IMG/VR virus record: IMGVR_UViG_3300040801_001809
Coordinates: 1-29,965 of that record
Source: a virus
Direction: 5' to 3' (one strand)
Length of the DNA: 29,965 bases
Part shown: positions 16,040 through 23,999 of the stretch, piece by piece
Layout of the letters: each line of letters begins with the position of its first letter
Position numbering within the stretch: the stretch's first letter is position 1
Made by a program: the position numbers and the translations under genes
Notes under the pieces: model-generated
Seen by the model: only the letters and a program-made list of their open reading frames with translations
What the model was told of the DNA's origin: nothing
Database searches by the model: none

Positions 16040-16047
16040 TATAAATA
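16040..16047 (+). promoter_or_regulatory. T4-type late promoter for the 16116-20227 operon
   Basis: Exact TATAAATA, 69 bases before the ATG at 16116. It lies inside the leader of the oppositely directed uvsY transcript. Confidence 0.7.
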
Positions 16048-16072
16048 AGATAGAATGTGTAAATATAGTGTC

Positions 16073-16078
16073 ATTATA
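16073..16078 (-). promoter_or_regulatory. -10 element for uvsY-uvsW-GT2
   Basis: TATAAT on the minus strand, 58 bases before the uvsY ATG; no convincing -35. The start of RNA would be near 16066, so the uvsY leader crosses the plus-strand late promoter. Confidence 0.5.
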
Positions 16079-16115
16079 CTAGATTGAACAAAAAAGTATT
16101 GTGGAGAGACATCAA

Positions 16116-16523
16116 ATGGACAATGTAAAGTTACGTTTAGAAAAGAAGTTAGAAGAGATTGAACTCCAAAAAAGAATTGAGAGTGGAAATGTCCTTTCTC
16201 GTGATGATATCAAAGTTCTTTTTGAAGTTTTAAAGAATGCAGACCAAGAAGTTGCTCCATTATTGGAAGCGACAGAAGTTTTATGTGATAATCTTCTTCA
16301 TACTGATTATGTGCTGGCAGAAACCCAAATTAAATCAATTCTTGGTTACTACAATATTCTAGAAGGATACGATATTATCAAGTCTCGACATCAATATTTT
16401 TTCACTGAAGAAAGAAAGTTAGTCAAGAAGCCATACTTCGCACCAGGGAAACTGGAAAAAGAAAAAACTTCTCTTAATGAGAATAATATCTTCCGAAAAC
16501 TGGGAATGAAAGATGAGATTTAA
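16116..16523 (+). CDS. Small helical late protein, unknown
   Basis: 135 residues from ATG 16116; GGAG is 9 bases upstream, so the in-frame GTG at 16101 is rejected. Mostly Lys/Glu/Leu helix at the start (KLRLEKKLEEIELQKRIE), then a region with many acidic and hydrophobic residues and a basic C-terminus (PYFAPGKLEKEKTSLNENN). No family recognised. First gene of the late operon; its 3' end overlaps the next start by 11 bases. A small virion or scaffold component is possible but not shown. Confidence 0.6.
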   Translation: MDNVKLRLEKKLEEIELQKRIESGNVLSRDDIKVLFEVLKNADQEVAPLLEATEVLCDNLLHTDYVLAETQIKSILGYYNILEGYDIIKSRHQYFFTEERKLVKKPYFAPGKLEKEKTSLNENNIFRKLGMKDEI

Positions 16524-18063
16524 TGATTATTACAAACTTTCTGTATTAATGGAAAGTAATATTCAAAATAAACTTGAGCAAAATTTAAGACCTCAACTTG
16601 TGACTGATGTCATGACTATTTTGAATAATAATCCATCTAGTCCTTTGGTGAAATATATAGTAAAAAGAGCAAAAGATCCAAAGAGCGTTAAGAAGCAAGA
16701 ATTTTTGGTGTCTAATGTTGGAACTCTTGAATCATATAAAATGGATCCTGGAGTTTATGAAAAACTTTTAGATGTAAAAGCTGGCGATGTCGGCCCAGGG
16801 GAAGTATTAATCGCCCTTACATCTGGAAAATGGGTAGGTGGAACTGGTGGAGATACTGATGTACTTATTGATGGGCTTGGAGAAGCGGAAGTTAAGTATC
16901 TTGGACCATTTGCACACTCAACAAATGTTCCTTTTGGTGGAAAACGAGAACGTCTTATAAAAGATACTGATTTTGATATAGTTACAAAATCAATAGCAAA
17001 AATAGCAAAACAAAAACCAGAAGTGTTGAAGAAAAATCTTCAAGAAAAAGAAGTTCAACACTTTTTAGATGATACCATTGATCAAATTTTTGTTCATGAT
17101 GAGAACTTATCCACCAATAGTTTAAGGATCATGGCTAGATTACTACGAAACGCAGAAGAAAATGGTGATAAAACGTTTTCTAGTAAAGGAATTACGTTTG
17201 AAAGATTAAAGGATGCGATGGAAACTGCTATCAAAGATGCAGTAGGTGATGCAGAATATCTTATGTTTCTTGGTGAACGTACAGACCCAGATGAAGTTGG
17301 TGAACAACTTGAAGGTCAGTACTATATAATGCCAAAATCAGAAGTCAAATATTACATGTTTTATAGACTTTATAAAAATCATAGAATTAAGATTGCTCCA
17401 TTTGCAACTGAATCTGAATTTTTTGAAAAAACTATTACAGAAGAAGAAACATTATTAGAAATGCCACTCGTTCATAATTATGAAGATCAAGAATCTGGGT
17501 CAGAGAATCCAGAAAACTGGGATCCTATTGATATTTTCACAAATGATTATAAAAAAGATGAAGAAAACATAGTATGGTCAAGCGGAGACACTGAAATTCG
17601 TGAAGTTGTTGACATTGAATATGATGTTGATGATAAAATTATCAATTATGGACTGTTCAAAGACGGTAATCTCGTCTCTGCTACTCAAATTGATGTAATA
17701 AATGGTGATAAATTTAGTGTTGAAGGTCTTATGCCAATCGTTTCACGATCAGCAACATTAGAAAGTGAAAGAGGTCAAGGATATTCAAAATTCTTAACTA
17801 AGTTTTTGCTTAAAAAATATGGAAAACTTGCATCTGATTTAGAACTGTTTACCAGAAAATCTAATAGGTTTGGAGGTTCTGTATCTAAATGGGTTAAGTC
17901 TTTACCAAAAATTTCTAATGTTTTTAATTTTGATGAAAATACTAGAACATATTCAGAATTTGATGCTGACGCAGCAATAAATGGAAAAGATGCTGGTGAT
18001 ATCCGTTTTGTGGCGTTCGATAAATCATATTCAATAGACAAATTACCAATGGGAGATGAATAA
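16513..18063 (+). CDS. Late protein with nuclease-like and GNAT-like domains
   Basis: 516 residues. The first 14 residues (MRFNDYYKLSVLME) end in an LxE triplet and look like a T4 capsid-targeting peptide. At 96-128 GPGEVLIALTSGKW, then GDTDVLIDGLGEAEVKY gives a D116/D120 ... E126-x-K128 pattern typical of PD-(D/E)xK nucleases. The middle (200-320) is unrecognised. The C-terminal third has NGDKFSVEGLMPIVSRS followed by ERGQGYSKFLTKFLL (419-433), matching the acetyl-CoA loop RxxGxG/A of GNAT acetyltransferases. Both domain calls rest on short motifs. A packaged effector is the favoured reading; a structural protein with decayed enzyme folds is the alternative. TAATG overlap with the next gene. 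Confidence 0.6.
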   Translation: MRFNDYYKLSVLMESNIQNKLEQNLRPQLVTDVMTILNNNPSSPLVKYIVKRAKDPKSVKKQEFLVSNVGTLESYKMDPGVYEKLLDVKAGDVGPGEVLIALTSGKWVGGTGGDTDVLIDGLGEAEVKYLGPFAHSTNVPFGGKRERLIKDTDFDIVTKSIAKIAKQKPEVLKKNLQEKEVQHFLDDTIDQIFVHDENLSTNSLRIMARLLRNAEENGDKTFSSKGITFERLKDAMETAIKDAVGDAEYLMFLGERTDPDEVGEQLEGQYYIMPKSEVKYYMFYRLYKNHRIKIAPFATESEFFEKTITEEETLLEMPLVHNYEDQESGSENPENWDPIDIFTNDYKKDEENIVWSSGDTEIREVVDIEYDVDDKIINYGLFKDGNLVSATQIDVINGDKFSVEGLMPIVSRSATLESERGQGYSKFLTKFLLKKYGKLASDLELFTRKSNRFGGSVSKWVKSLPKISNVFNFDENTRTYSEFDADAAINGKDAGDIRFVAFDKSYSIDKLPMGDE

Positions 18064-18311
18064 TGAAAGAGCCAAGTCAGCCAAATTATGATCTAAATGC
18101 TGTTGCATGTCCTCACTGTGGAAGTGAAAAAACTGAAAATGTAACTGAAGAAAAAAATGTAGATGAATTAGGTACTCCAGATTTTACAAAATATGTTTGT
18201 AATGATTGTGGAGAAAATTTTATTCCTGCAATGGAATCTGAAAGAAGAAAATTGTGGTCTAAAAAGGTTCGAATCAATGGTTATAACGAAGGTAAATCTT
18301 GGAGAGATTGA
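18063..18311 (+). CDS. Zinc-ribbon protein
   Basis: 82 residues with two Cys pairs, CPHC (17-20) and CNDC about 30 residues on, as in zinc ribbons of transcription or DNA-binding proteins. Its start overlaps the previous stop (TAATG) and it lies six bases before the RuvC-like gene. A DNA- or polymerase-binding accessory role is plausible; no specific family is recognised. Confidence 0.65.
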   Translation: MKEPSQPNYDLNAVACPHCGSEKTENVTEEKNVDELGTPDFTKYVCNDCGENFIPAMESERRKLWSKKVRINGYNEGKSWRD

Positions 18312-18317
18312 TCTGAT

Positions 18318-18836
18318 ATGAAAGTTGTCGGTATTGACCCTGGAATTAGTGGTGGATTAGCAGTTTGCGAAGATGGCAAGATCATTGGTGCCAGTGCCAT
18401 GCCTGCACATAAAGTTACCCCTGTAAAAAAGTCATATAATTTTGTAAATTTTGATTTGGTGTCGAAATTCTTAAAAGCAAACGAACCAGATGCAGTATAC
18501 ATTGAACTCGTTGGTGCTCGCCCAGGTCAAGGTGTAACATCAATGTATAATTTTGGGTTTTCTACTGGTGGTATCCATGGAGTGTGTTCAGCATTATCTA
18601 TCCCTCTCTATACAGTACCCCCACAAGAATGGAAGAAGGTTGTATTTGGATCACGAAAAGGTGACAAAGAAGATGCTATTAAATTTTGCCAAACCAACTG
18701 CCCAGATATTTCATTAAAAGCGACCAAGAGAAGCAAAAAAGATTCAGATGGGATTGCTGATGCTATATGCATTTCAATATATGGGATGCGACAAGCGTTG
18801 ATTAATATAAATAATGACAGCGATGGAGAAAAGTAA
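18318..18836 (+). CDS. ruvC: RuvC-like Holliday junction resolvase
   Basis: 172 residues with the RNase H-fold RuvC arrangement: VVGIDPGISGG (D7), a second acidic strand VYIELVGA (E63) and the C-terminal pair in KDSDGIADAICISIYG (D144, D148). GGIHGVCSALSIPLYTVPPQEWKK is typical of phage RuvC-like proteins. In T4 the resolvase is the unrelated endonuclease VII (gp49), expressed late so that branched DNA can be packaged. The late-operon position suggests this protein fills the gp49 role. GGAG lies about 13 bases upstream. Confidence 0.87.
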   Translation: MKVVGIDPGISGGLAVCEDGKIIGASAMPAHKVTPVKKSYNFVNFDLVSKFLKANEPDAVYIELVGARPGQGVTSMYNFGFSTGGIHGVCSALSIPLYTVPPQEWKKVVFGSRKGDKEDAIKFCQTNCPDISLKATKRSKKDSDGIADAICISIYGMRQALININNDSDGEK

Positions 18837-20227
18837 TGAATAAGAAAGCTTCTTACCGTGGTCAACTATTCGAAGTTATAGATCAAGATGAAATATATGT
18901 AACCTTAGAAGGTTGGGGGTACAAGAAACGAGTCTTGAAAGATGATATTCTATTTGAAGAAGAACCAGAAGATGATCTTCCAGAAGAATATCCAGATCGT
19001 GAAATAGTCACAGATGCTCCTGAAGATACACTTCCAAATGAAATTCCAGATAGAAGTCTGAAACTGGATGAGATGGATGTTTTATCTCAAGTTGATCCTG
19101 CAACTGCTCAGAAAATTGCACAAAAACAATCGCAAAAATCTCAATTAAGAGACAAAGAAGCAAAGATTGACCAAGAAATCGCTCAAATGACTAAGATTGG
19201 AATGAAGAAAAAAGAAGCTGAACAGAAGAAACTGGATAAACAAAATAAAGGTCCTGGCATGATAAGTAAAGCAGGGTCAGCTATTAAATCAGGAATTAAA
19301 TCTGTTGGGCAAGCCATAGGTCTTGCTGAAGAACAAGGAGATGAAGACATGGAAAAGCGTACCACTATGGATGGAGACGAATGGGACAAGTATAAAGAAC
19401 AAGGAGTCGATGTTGACCCAGAATCCCATGCAGAAACTCAAGAAACCAATGATGATCGCATGAAGCTTGCTTTGCAAGGGCTTCGACGTACATTTAGACA
19501 GAAGCTCAATGAACTTGATGATCTTCTTGAGATGGCTGAAGAAGACGAAGAGATTCTAGCTGAAGATGGTGCTGTAGAAGAAGATGAAGTTCCTGAGAAC
19601 GCAGAAATCCATGTTGATCCTGATCGACCATCTGATGATGTAAATTATCGCAGCACTGATAACTATTATGATAACCTTGATGCTGAAGAAGATACTGACT
19701 TCGAACAAGTAAATGAAGAAGATCATGATGAAGAAGAGGATGACGCTGAACAGCTAGATGAAGAAGGTGCAGGAACTGCTTCTGTTGCTGGTCCGGGTGT
19801 TGCAGATGCTACTGTCAATCAAGCAATTAATGGTCAGCAAGGTGTTGCAGTTTATCCAGGAAGAATGGGTATTGGAATGCAAAGAAGAAAGATTGATGAA
19901 ACATTCTTCAAGTTGTCTGATGATGAAGTTGTATTAAAAGAAGCCCATGTTCCAACAATCAATCGTCACAGAGTAGCAGATAAAGTTGAAGAGCAATTAG
20001 ACCCAATGACTGAATCTGATTGTACTGGAGTCCAACGCCGTAAGGCAAGAATGGAATCTATTGGTAGATATGCAACTCTTCGTGAGTGTGCAATGTTTAT
20101 TGCAGAAAATAGATATGCATGTGGCGAAGGATACGTTCCAAGAGAGAAGAAGCTTGAAGCTGCAACTGTTTTGGAAATGATGAAAAAGAAAAACTCTAAA
20201 TTAATGCGTGAAATTAGAAAAGCTTGA
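18836..20227 (+). CDS. Acidic late protein carrying a gp23 N-arm-like segment
   Basis: 463 residues. N-terminal 45 residues form a small beta-like domain (YRGQLFEVIDQDEIYVTLEG). Then comes a low-complexity, strongly acidic region with a Lys/Gln coiled coil (about 95-140). At 307-346 is a segment that begins with an LDE cleavage-like triplet (307-309) and continues GTASVAGPGVADATVNQAI and NGQQGVAVY, almost the same as the start of mature gp23 in this window. The last 110 residues are basic and helical with several Cys. Family not recognised. Late position, acidity and the gp23-like piece suggest a head or core protein processed by gp21. TAATG overlap with RuvC; the rnh promoter overlaps its stop. 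Confidence 0.65.
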   Translation: MNKKASYRGQLFEVIDQDEIYVTLEGWGYKKRVLKDDILFEEEPEDDLPEEYPDREIVTDAPEDTLPNEIPDRSLKLDEMDVLSQVDPATAQKIAQKQSQKSQLRDKEAKIDQEIAQMTKIGMKKKEAEQKKLDKQNKGPGMISKAGSAIKSGIKSVGQAIGLAEEQGDEDMEKRTTMDGDEWDKYKEQGVDVDPESHAETQETNDDRMKLALQGLRRTFRQKLNELDDLLEMAEEDEEILAEDGAVEEDEVPENAEIHVDPDRPSDDVNYRSTDNYYDNLDAEEDTDFEQVNEEDHDEEEDDAEQLDEEGAGTASVAGPGVADATVNQAINGQQGVAVYPGRMGIGMQRRKIDETFFKLSDDEVVLKEAHVPTINRHRVADKVEEQLDPMTESDCTGVQRRKARMESIGRYATLRECAMFIAENRYACGEGYVPREKKLEAATVLEMMKKKNSKLMREIRKA

Positions 20228-20251
20228 TAGAACACGATCTTGTGGTATAAT
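20224..20251 (+). promoter_or_regulatory. sigma70-like promoter of rnh
   Basis: TTGATA (20224-20229), 16-base spacer, TGG-TATAAT (20246-20251). It overlaps the stop codon of the preceding gene. RNA should start near 20258. Confidence 0.7.
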
Positions 20252-20276
20252 ATGCTCTAAATTGGAGTATATTATA
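20246..20276. repeat. 12-bp inverted repeat joining rnh promoter and start
   Basis: TATAATATGCTC (20246-20257) pairs with GAGTATATTATA (20265-20276), one G-U, 7-base loop. The left arm is the -10 element; the right arm and adjacent loop base hold the GGAG Shine-Dalgarno (20264-20267) and reach the first base of the rnh ATG. Confidence 0.75.
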
Positions 20277-21313
20277 TGAAGACGCTATTAATTGACTATA
20301 ATCACATGTGCTACAGAAGTTTCTTTGCATGCCGCAGAGACATCGAAGATGTTGGCTGGGGATACTTTAAGCATGTTATGTACAATTCTATTTTCTCATT
20401 TTGCCATCGCTTTGAGCCAGATCAAGTAATTGTCGCGGCTGATAGCAAACAAAATTGGCGTAGACAAGTCTATCCAGAATATAAGAGGAATCGTAAAGAA
20501 AGAAGAGATGCCCAAGATGATGTAGACTGGGAAGGTCTATATAATGCAATGGATGAGCTTCTTAAAGAGATGAAAGTCTACTTCCCATTCATGGTTTTGA
20601 GAATTCAATATATGGAAGCTGATGACATTATTGGTGCTTATGTTCGTAGCCATCCAGACGAAAAATGCACTGCTATTACTTCTGATGGTGACTATCTTCA
20701 ATTGTTAAGATATAAAAATGTTCAAGTATTTGATCCAATGAAGAATAAATTCATGAAAACTGATGATCCTCTTAAAGCACTCAAAGTCAAAATTTTGCAT
20801 GGGGATACTGGAGACAATATTCCAAATATTATTAAGCGTCAAATGAAAGATCCTGCCGTCAAAAAACGTCTTGGTGAAAAGACTGCTGAAAAATATGTAG
20901 AAGATAATTCTAAGTTAAAAGCATTATTTGAAGATAAAACTATCTTAACTGAGCAAGTTCTCAATGAAGATGGTGAGCCAGAATTAGATGATGAAGGTAA
21001 TGAAAAGATTAACACAGTTTTAATTACTGAAAATGTTGATGGTGAAGAAAAGGAAGTTCCTTTAACTCTTGGTAAGCAAGCTAAAATTGGATATAAGAGA
21101 AATTCTATACTTATTGATCTTCAACATATTCCAGACAAACTTATTCAGATAATGGACAGAACCATTGATGAATATATTTTTGCAGACGGAAAAGACATTT
21201 TTCAATATTTCGCAAAAAATAAATTTAGAGAATTTGTGCATAAGATGGATTATGTTGAAAAAGCTATAAAGCCATTGGTTGAATATAATCAGCAGAGAGA
21301 AGTGTTTGGATGA
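20276..21313 (+). CDS. rnh: T4-type RNase H (5'-3' exonuclease, FEN family)
   Basis: 345 residues (T4 rnh 305). Removes lagging-strand primers. Metal-site motifs: LLIDYNH (D7), WRRQVYPEYKRNRKE, DWEGLYNAMDELLKEMKVY, YMEADDIIGAYV, ITSDGDYLQL and ILHGDTGDNIPNI, all matching T4 RNase H in order. An insert of about 40 residues (TEQVLNEDGEPELDDEGNEK) near 225-260 explains the extra length. Own sigma70-like promoter with an inverted repeat over the start. The following gene overlaps by four bases (ATGA). Confidence 0.92.
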   Translation: MKTLLIDYNHMCYRSFFACRRDIEDVGWGYFKHVMYNSIFSFCHRFEPDQVIVAADSKQNWRRQVYPEYKRNRKERRDAQDDVDWEGLYNAMDELLKEMKVYFPFMVLRIQYMEADDIIGAYVRSHPDEKCTAITSDGDYLQLLRYKNVQVFDPMKNKFMKTDDPLKALKVKILHGDTGDNIPNIIKRQMKDPAVKKRLGEKTAEKYVEDNSKLKALFEDKTILTEQVLNEDGEPELDDEGNEKINTVLITENVDGEEKEVPLTLGKQAKIGYKRNSILIDLQHIPDKLIQIMDRTIDEYIFADGKDIFQYFAKNKFREFVHKMDYVEKAIKPLVEYNQQREVFG

Positions 21314-21729
21314 CCAATGTTCCATCGATTAGTGTTTTGAACAGCAAAGCGATATACTATGATCCTAATTCTACTAGCCCCATAGAGCCACCAGAAGAAG
21401 AAAAAATGGCTCTAGAGTGGCAGCATTATTATGGAATACATCGTTTTAAAATCGATTTGGAAAATACATGTCATCATGAAGCCCATAGACTTATTTGGAA
21501 TAGTGATCGATCATATGAAGCTATGCAAACTTGGAAGCAAGAATTACACCAATCAATAGAGCATTTGCTTCACGAGAACTCAATGATACAATACCTGCAC
21601 AATGTCAAAATTAATATTGAAATTGAGAAAGAAGGCGATGACTATTGGGCTCTTGTAGATGTTCATTTTAATGACGAGCACTTTCGATATCATCAATCAA
21701 TTTTAAATATTTCAGATATTAAGTTCTGA
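21310..21729 (+). CDS. Small protein downstream of rnh, unknown
   Basis: 139 residues, start overlapping the rnh stop (ATGA), so translationally coupled. His- and Trp-containing helical middle (CHHEAHRLIWNSDRSYEAMQ) followed by beta strands (NVKINIEIEKEGDDYWALVD). No family recognised; no signal peptide or membrane segment. Its last 18 bases overlap the convergent gp4 gene, and no terminator separates them. Confidence 0.65.
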   Translation: MTNVPSISVLNSKAIYYDPNSTSPIEPPEEEKMALEWQHYYGIHRFKIDLENTCHHEAHRLIWNSDRSYEAMQTWKQELHQSIEHLLHENSMIQYLHNVKINIEIEKEGDDYWALVDVHFNDEHFRYHQSILNISDIKF

Positions 21730-22173
21730 TTCTGTTATAAGCCTAAAACGAATATCTCTATTATCACAATATGCTTTAGCAGCTTTCCATTTAGCTTGAT
21801 TTACAGCCCAAGTCTTTTTCTCGTAGAGAATAGTCTTGGGTTTTTTGTTTCCGTGAGCTTTAGGTGGTTGGGTTTCTCGTTTTGGTTTGACTTCAATTAA
21901 ATCAATTTGATACTGATCTGGTCCAGTTCTATATTTGATTAAAAAGTCTGGATAATATCTGGATGGTCTACCCGTTAAAGGGTTTATATATCCTATTGCA
22001 AGGGATTCTGAACTCCATTCGATCACAGCCTCAGTTTTATCTAAAAAACGCATGAACTTCAATTCATACGATGAACGATATACAATGGGTGTTTTACCTT
22101 TGTACTTCTTTGGGTTCTCTGGGGTGAATATCCCCTTTTGAAACTGTGATCTCCTCCCTCTCCCCACTGGCAC
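21712..22173 (-). CDS. 4: Head-completion nuclease gp4
   Basis: 153 residues, GTG start at 22173 with AAGGAG 6 bases upstream. Close to T4 gp4 (gp50/65), which is needed to finish DNA-filled heads before tail joining and has an endonuclease-like fold. Catalytic pattern: E37 in YRSSYELKF, D76 in RYYPDF, E94-V-K96 in LIEVKP. The C-terminal KTWAVNQAKWKAAKAYCDNR is nearly identical to the T4 protein. It faces rnh and diverges from the head operon. Confidence 0.93.
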   Translation of the reverse strand: MPVGRGRRSQFQKGIFTPENPKKYKGKTPIVYRSSYELKFMRFLDKTEAVIEWSSESLAIGYINPLTGRPSRYYPDFLIKYRTGPDQYQIDLIEVKPKRETQPPKAHGNKKPKTILYEKKTWAVNQAKWKAAKAYCDNRDIRFRLITESELNI

Positions 22174-22199
22174 AATAATCTCCTTAAAATCTCTTATTT

Positions 22200-22205
22200 A
22201 TTATA
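22200..22205 (-). promoter_or_regulatory. -10 element for gp4
   Basis: TATAAT on the minus strand, 26 bases before the GTG; weak -35 (TCGAAA at spacing 16). Confidence 0.4.
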
Positions 22206-22241
22206 CAATAATAATAGTGTTTTTCGATGAACGTAAAGACT

Positions 22242-22249
22242 TATAAATA
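22242..22249 (+). promoter_or_regulatory. T4-type late promoter of the head operon
   Basis: Exact TATAAATA, 79 bases before gp20. It forms the left half of a palindrome: ATAAATATT (22243-22251) and AATATTTAT (22259-22267). Confidence 0.75.
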
Positions 22250-22260
22250 TTATCTATGAA

Positions 22261-22268
22261 TATTTATT
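22261..22268 (-). promoter_or_regulatory. Opposing late promoter for gp4
   Basis: AATAAATA on the minus strand, one mismatch from the octamer, 87 bases before the gp4 start and facing the plus-strand promoter. Confidence 0.45.
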
Positions 22269-22327
22269 CAAATGACTTTATGAGAATTTCTTTTTTTGTG
22301 CTAAAATGATGCAAGGAGCAAATAAGA

Positions 22328-23974
22328 ATGGCAGACCTTTTTAGAAAAGTAGTCCAACCATTTGTTCGCAGGAACAGATGGACTAAAGCTCAGCAGCAAC
22401 AACACTTTAAACGATTGTACAATACGTTTGACGCCCAAGGTGACAAGTACAAGCGTCAAAATATTCCCGGTGCTACTGATCTAGAAGATGTTACAACTGT
22501 ATCCTCTGCTGAATTCCAACAGCAAGCTGGTCATTGGAATAATTTTGTTTATAATGCTGAACCTGGAAAACTCAATAGATTAAAAGTCTATAGAGATATG
22601 TCATTTTTCCCAGATATCGCTTTTTGTCTGGGTGAGATAGAAGATGAAGCTATAAACTTTGATGCCCAAAATAACTTTATATCTCTTGAAATAACCAATA
22701 AAAGATTACTTCAAAATGATAATATTGTTGCAAACCTTGTCAAAGAATGGGAATATATCATTCATGATGTTATGAATGCTCCAGAAAATGTTAATGAATG
22801 GTTTTCAGAATACATGATTGATGGAGAAATATTTTTTGAAAAAATTGTAGACCCTATTACAGCAAGAGATCGTGGTATTGTTCGAATCAAGAGACTTCGC
22901 CCAGAATACACATATCCAATATGGGAAGAGATTGAATCTGAAGAAATCCATCAATTCATCCATAAAGCAGATGCAAACATTCTTATTATGCCACCTGAAA
23001 TGGTTGCATATGCAAATTCTGGTATTTACTTTTATGAAGATAGATATACAAAGACAGTTCTTTCATGGTTAGAGAAAGCCAAGGTTGACTATCGTAAACT
23101 TAAGCAACTTGAAGACTCCCTAGTTATCTATCGTCTTGTTCGTGCTCCAGAACGTAGAGTTTTCAAAATTGAAGTTGGTAAACTTCCAAAGCAAAAAGCT
23201 GAAGCATATACTCGTGAATTAATGAGAAAGTATCGTCAGCGTAAAACATATAATCCAGAATCTGGTGAAGCTGGTGCAATATATGATCCACAGGCAATGA
23301 TTGAAGATTTCTTCTTCCCACAACAAGATGGTAAAGGAAGTTCAATCGAAACTCTTCCTGGTGGAGATAATCTAGGTCAAATTGATGACGTTCTATACTT
23401 TAGAAAGAAGCTCTTCCAAGGTCTTCGTGTACCAATTTCCAGAATGAACGAAGAAGCTGGATTCTCTCTTGGTGATACATCTGATATTACCAGAGATGAA
23501 GTTCGCTTTTTCAAAATGACACAAAAGTTTGTTAATCGTTTCGCTAGCATATTCAAACAAATATTTATGAGTCACTTAAGACTTAAAGGGTATGCCGACG
23601 AATTTAATATTACTGAACATGATATTCGCATCAGAATGCACCATGACAATCTTTTCCAAGAGTACTTAGAGTCCAATATTGTGGCGATTCGTACTGAGAA
23701 TCTTGAGAAACTCATGCCATACGCTGAAAGTGAAGATGATACCAAGCCACTTCTATCTAAGAAGTTCTTAATGAAGCGTTTCTTGAAGCTTTCTGCTGAA
23801 GATTGGGAAGAGAATGACAAATATCTTGAACTAGAAGAACAAGAAAGACTTGAGTCTGGTGGTGGTACAGGGGGCGATGATGAAGGCTTGGGTGACTTAG
23901 GCGACGAGTTGGGTGACTTAGGTGGAGGAGACGAAGGCGGCGACGAAGGAGCTGACCTTGATAGTTTCGCATAA
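22328..23974 (+). CDS. 20: Portal protein gp20
   Basis: 548 residues (T4 gp20 524), ATG after AAGGAG. Forms the dodecameric ring at the head vertex through which DNA is packaged and to which the neck binds. T4-like portal blocks are visible: CLGEIEDEAI, GEIFFEKIVD, FRKKLFQGLRVPISRM and LGDTSDITRDEVRFFKM. The C-terminal 40 residues are a Gly/Asp repeat (GDLGDELGDLGGGDEGG) not found in T4. First gene of the head operon. Confidence 0.94.
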   Translation: MADLFRKVVQPFVRRNRWTKAQQQQHFKRLYNTFDAQGDKYKRQNIPGATDLEDVTTVSSAEFQQQAGHWNNFVYNAEPGKLNRLKVYRDMSFFPDIAFCLGEIEDEAINFDAQNNFISLEITNKRLLQNDNIVANLVKEWEYIIHDVMNAPENVNEWFSEYMIDGEIFFEKIVDPITARDRGIVRIKRLRPEYTYPIWEEIESEEIHQFIHKADANILIMPPEMVAYANSGIYFYEDRYTKTVLSWLEKAKVDYRKLKQLEDSLVIYRLVRAPERRVFKIEVGKLPKQKAEAYTRELMRKYRQRKTYNPESGEAGAIYDPQAMIEDFFFPQQDGKGSSIETLPGGDNLGQIDDVLYFRKKLFQGLRVPISRMNEEAGFSLGDTSDITRDEVRFFKMTQKFVNRFASIFKQIFMSHLRLKGYADEFNITEHDIRIRMHHDNLFQEYLESNIVAIRTENLEKLMPYAESEDDTKPLLSKKFLMKRFLKLSAEDWEENDKYLELEEQERLESGGGTGGDDEGLGDLGDELGDLGGGDEGGDEGADLDSFA

Positions 23975-23999
23975 AATAAAAATTTCATAGGAGAAAACA

